NCBI RefSeq assembly: GCF_002737755.1
Contig: NZ_PEGH01000017.1
Coordinates: 248,001 to 312,000, forward strand
Origin: Caulobacter sp. BP25
Lineage (GTDB): Bacteria; Pseudomonadota; Alphaproteobacteria; Caulobacterales; Caulobacteraceae
DNA length: 64,000 nt
Direction: 5' to 3'
Shown: positions 63,810-64,000 of the stretch, one piece after another
How the letters are laid out: every line of letters starts with the position of its first letter
Position numbering within the stretch: position 1 is the stretch's first letter
The notes under the pieces: model-generated
What the model was told of the DNA's origin: nothing
Databases searched by the model: none
What the model saw: the letters and a program-made list of their open reading frames with translations, nothing else
Program-made: the position numbers and the translations under genes

Positions 63810-64000
63810 CGAGCTCGCCAGGTCGGCGACAGGCGCCGTGAGGATCGTCCAATTTTGCCTCAGGCGGACGCCAAGTTCAACGGCGCGCGAGCCGGTTAAC
63901 CCTGAATTTAGCAAACCAGTTCGCAATGAATTTACCTAATATATATGGGCTCGGTTAGAATTAATATCAAGATTACCATTATATTACATCTCTATTATAC
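63810..64000. promoter_or_regulatory. AT-rich upstream region at window edge
   Basis: From 63900 on the sequence is strikingly AT-rich (TAATATATAT, ATTAATATC, ATTATATTAC). TTAACCCTGAATTTA at 63896-63910 is one base short of the CtrA box pattern TTAA-N7-TTAA. It probably holds the promoter of the metallophosphatase gene and of whatever lies beyond the window. Confidence 0.4.

Overview
The window looks like a Caulobacter chromosome segment (alphaproteobacterium, close to C. vibrioides/C. segnis). This is inferred from the very high GC with strong third-position bias, the many TonB-dependent receptors, the SapC-family protein, a hisS-hisZ-hisG operon, a leuCD-leuB cluster behind trmD-rplS, and an EF-P/EpmA pair. 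Coding density is high, and most long overlapping reading frames are antisense shadows of real genes.

Layout. 0-2 kb: 3' end of a YbaL/Kef-type antiporter, a small membrane protein and a MaoC hydratase. 2-9.5 kb: an M13 peptidase, a seven-helix membrane protein and a tightly overlapping tripartite drug-efflux operon (MFS, HlyD, NodT lipoprotein). 9.5-12 kb: a siderophore-type TonB receptor with a Fur-box-like site. 12.4-16.7 kb: hisS-hisZ-hisG on the minus strand, preceded by a previously unlisted short ORF rich in histidine codons (candidate attenuation leader). 16.8-18.0 kb: an AT-richer island with one HExxH metallopeptidase-like gene. 18.0-19.8 kb: a repeat-rich stretch with a 180-bp palindromic element, several dispersed repeat copies and a DoxX gene. 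20-28 kb: a second TonB receptor, pgi, a redoxin, a DUF1353 lipoprotein, a DsbD/ScsB-type reductase and a hot-dog protein. 28-37 kb: sapC, a ZnuD-like TonB receptor that is frameshifted and preceded by a clear Zur box, a PhoN-type phosphatase, the aguA-aguB-GNAT operon (agmatine to putrescine) and a fourth TonB receptor. 37-49 kb: a GT39 glycosyltransferase, CoA-transferase subunits, a KefF/KefC-like pair, an AraC regulator, a fatty-acid desaturase, an OmpA lipoprotein, a 2OG-Fe(II) oxygenase and a TadG-like VWA protein. 49-57 kb: trmD-rplS, a candidate structured RNA, leuC-leuD, a monooxygenase, leuB, a PH-domain protein, efp and divergent epmA. 57-64 kb: a TerB-like protein, a VIT-family transporter, a thioesterase, a CHCC zinc-finger protein, an ABC ATPase, a frameshifted NCS2 purine permease, tRNA-Arg(CCG), and a Wza-like export protein beside a metallophosphatase (probably the edge of a capsule locus).

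The strongest non-routine signals are the His-codon-rich leader ahead of hisS, the Zur and Fur operators on two TonB receptors, the AT-rich metallopeptidase island next to the 180-bp palindrome, a promoter-hairpin unit between rplS and leuC, and two reading-frame breaks that both fall in G-runs one base short. I found no CRISPR array, prophage, insertion sequence or rRNA. I did not find a convincing large new multi-gene system; most of the window is core metabolism and envelope functions.
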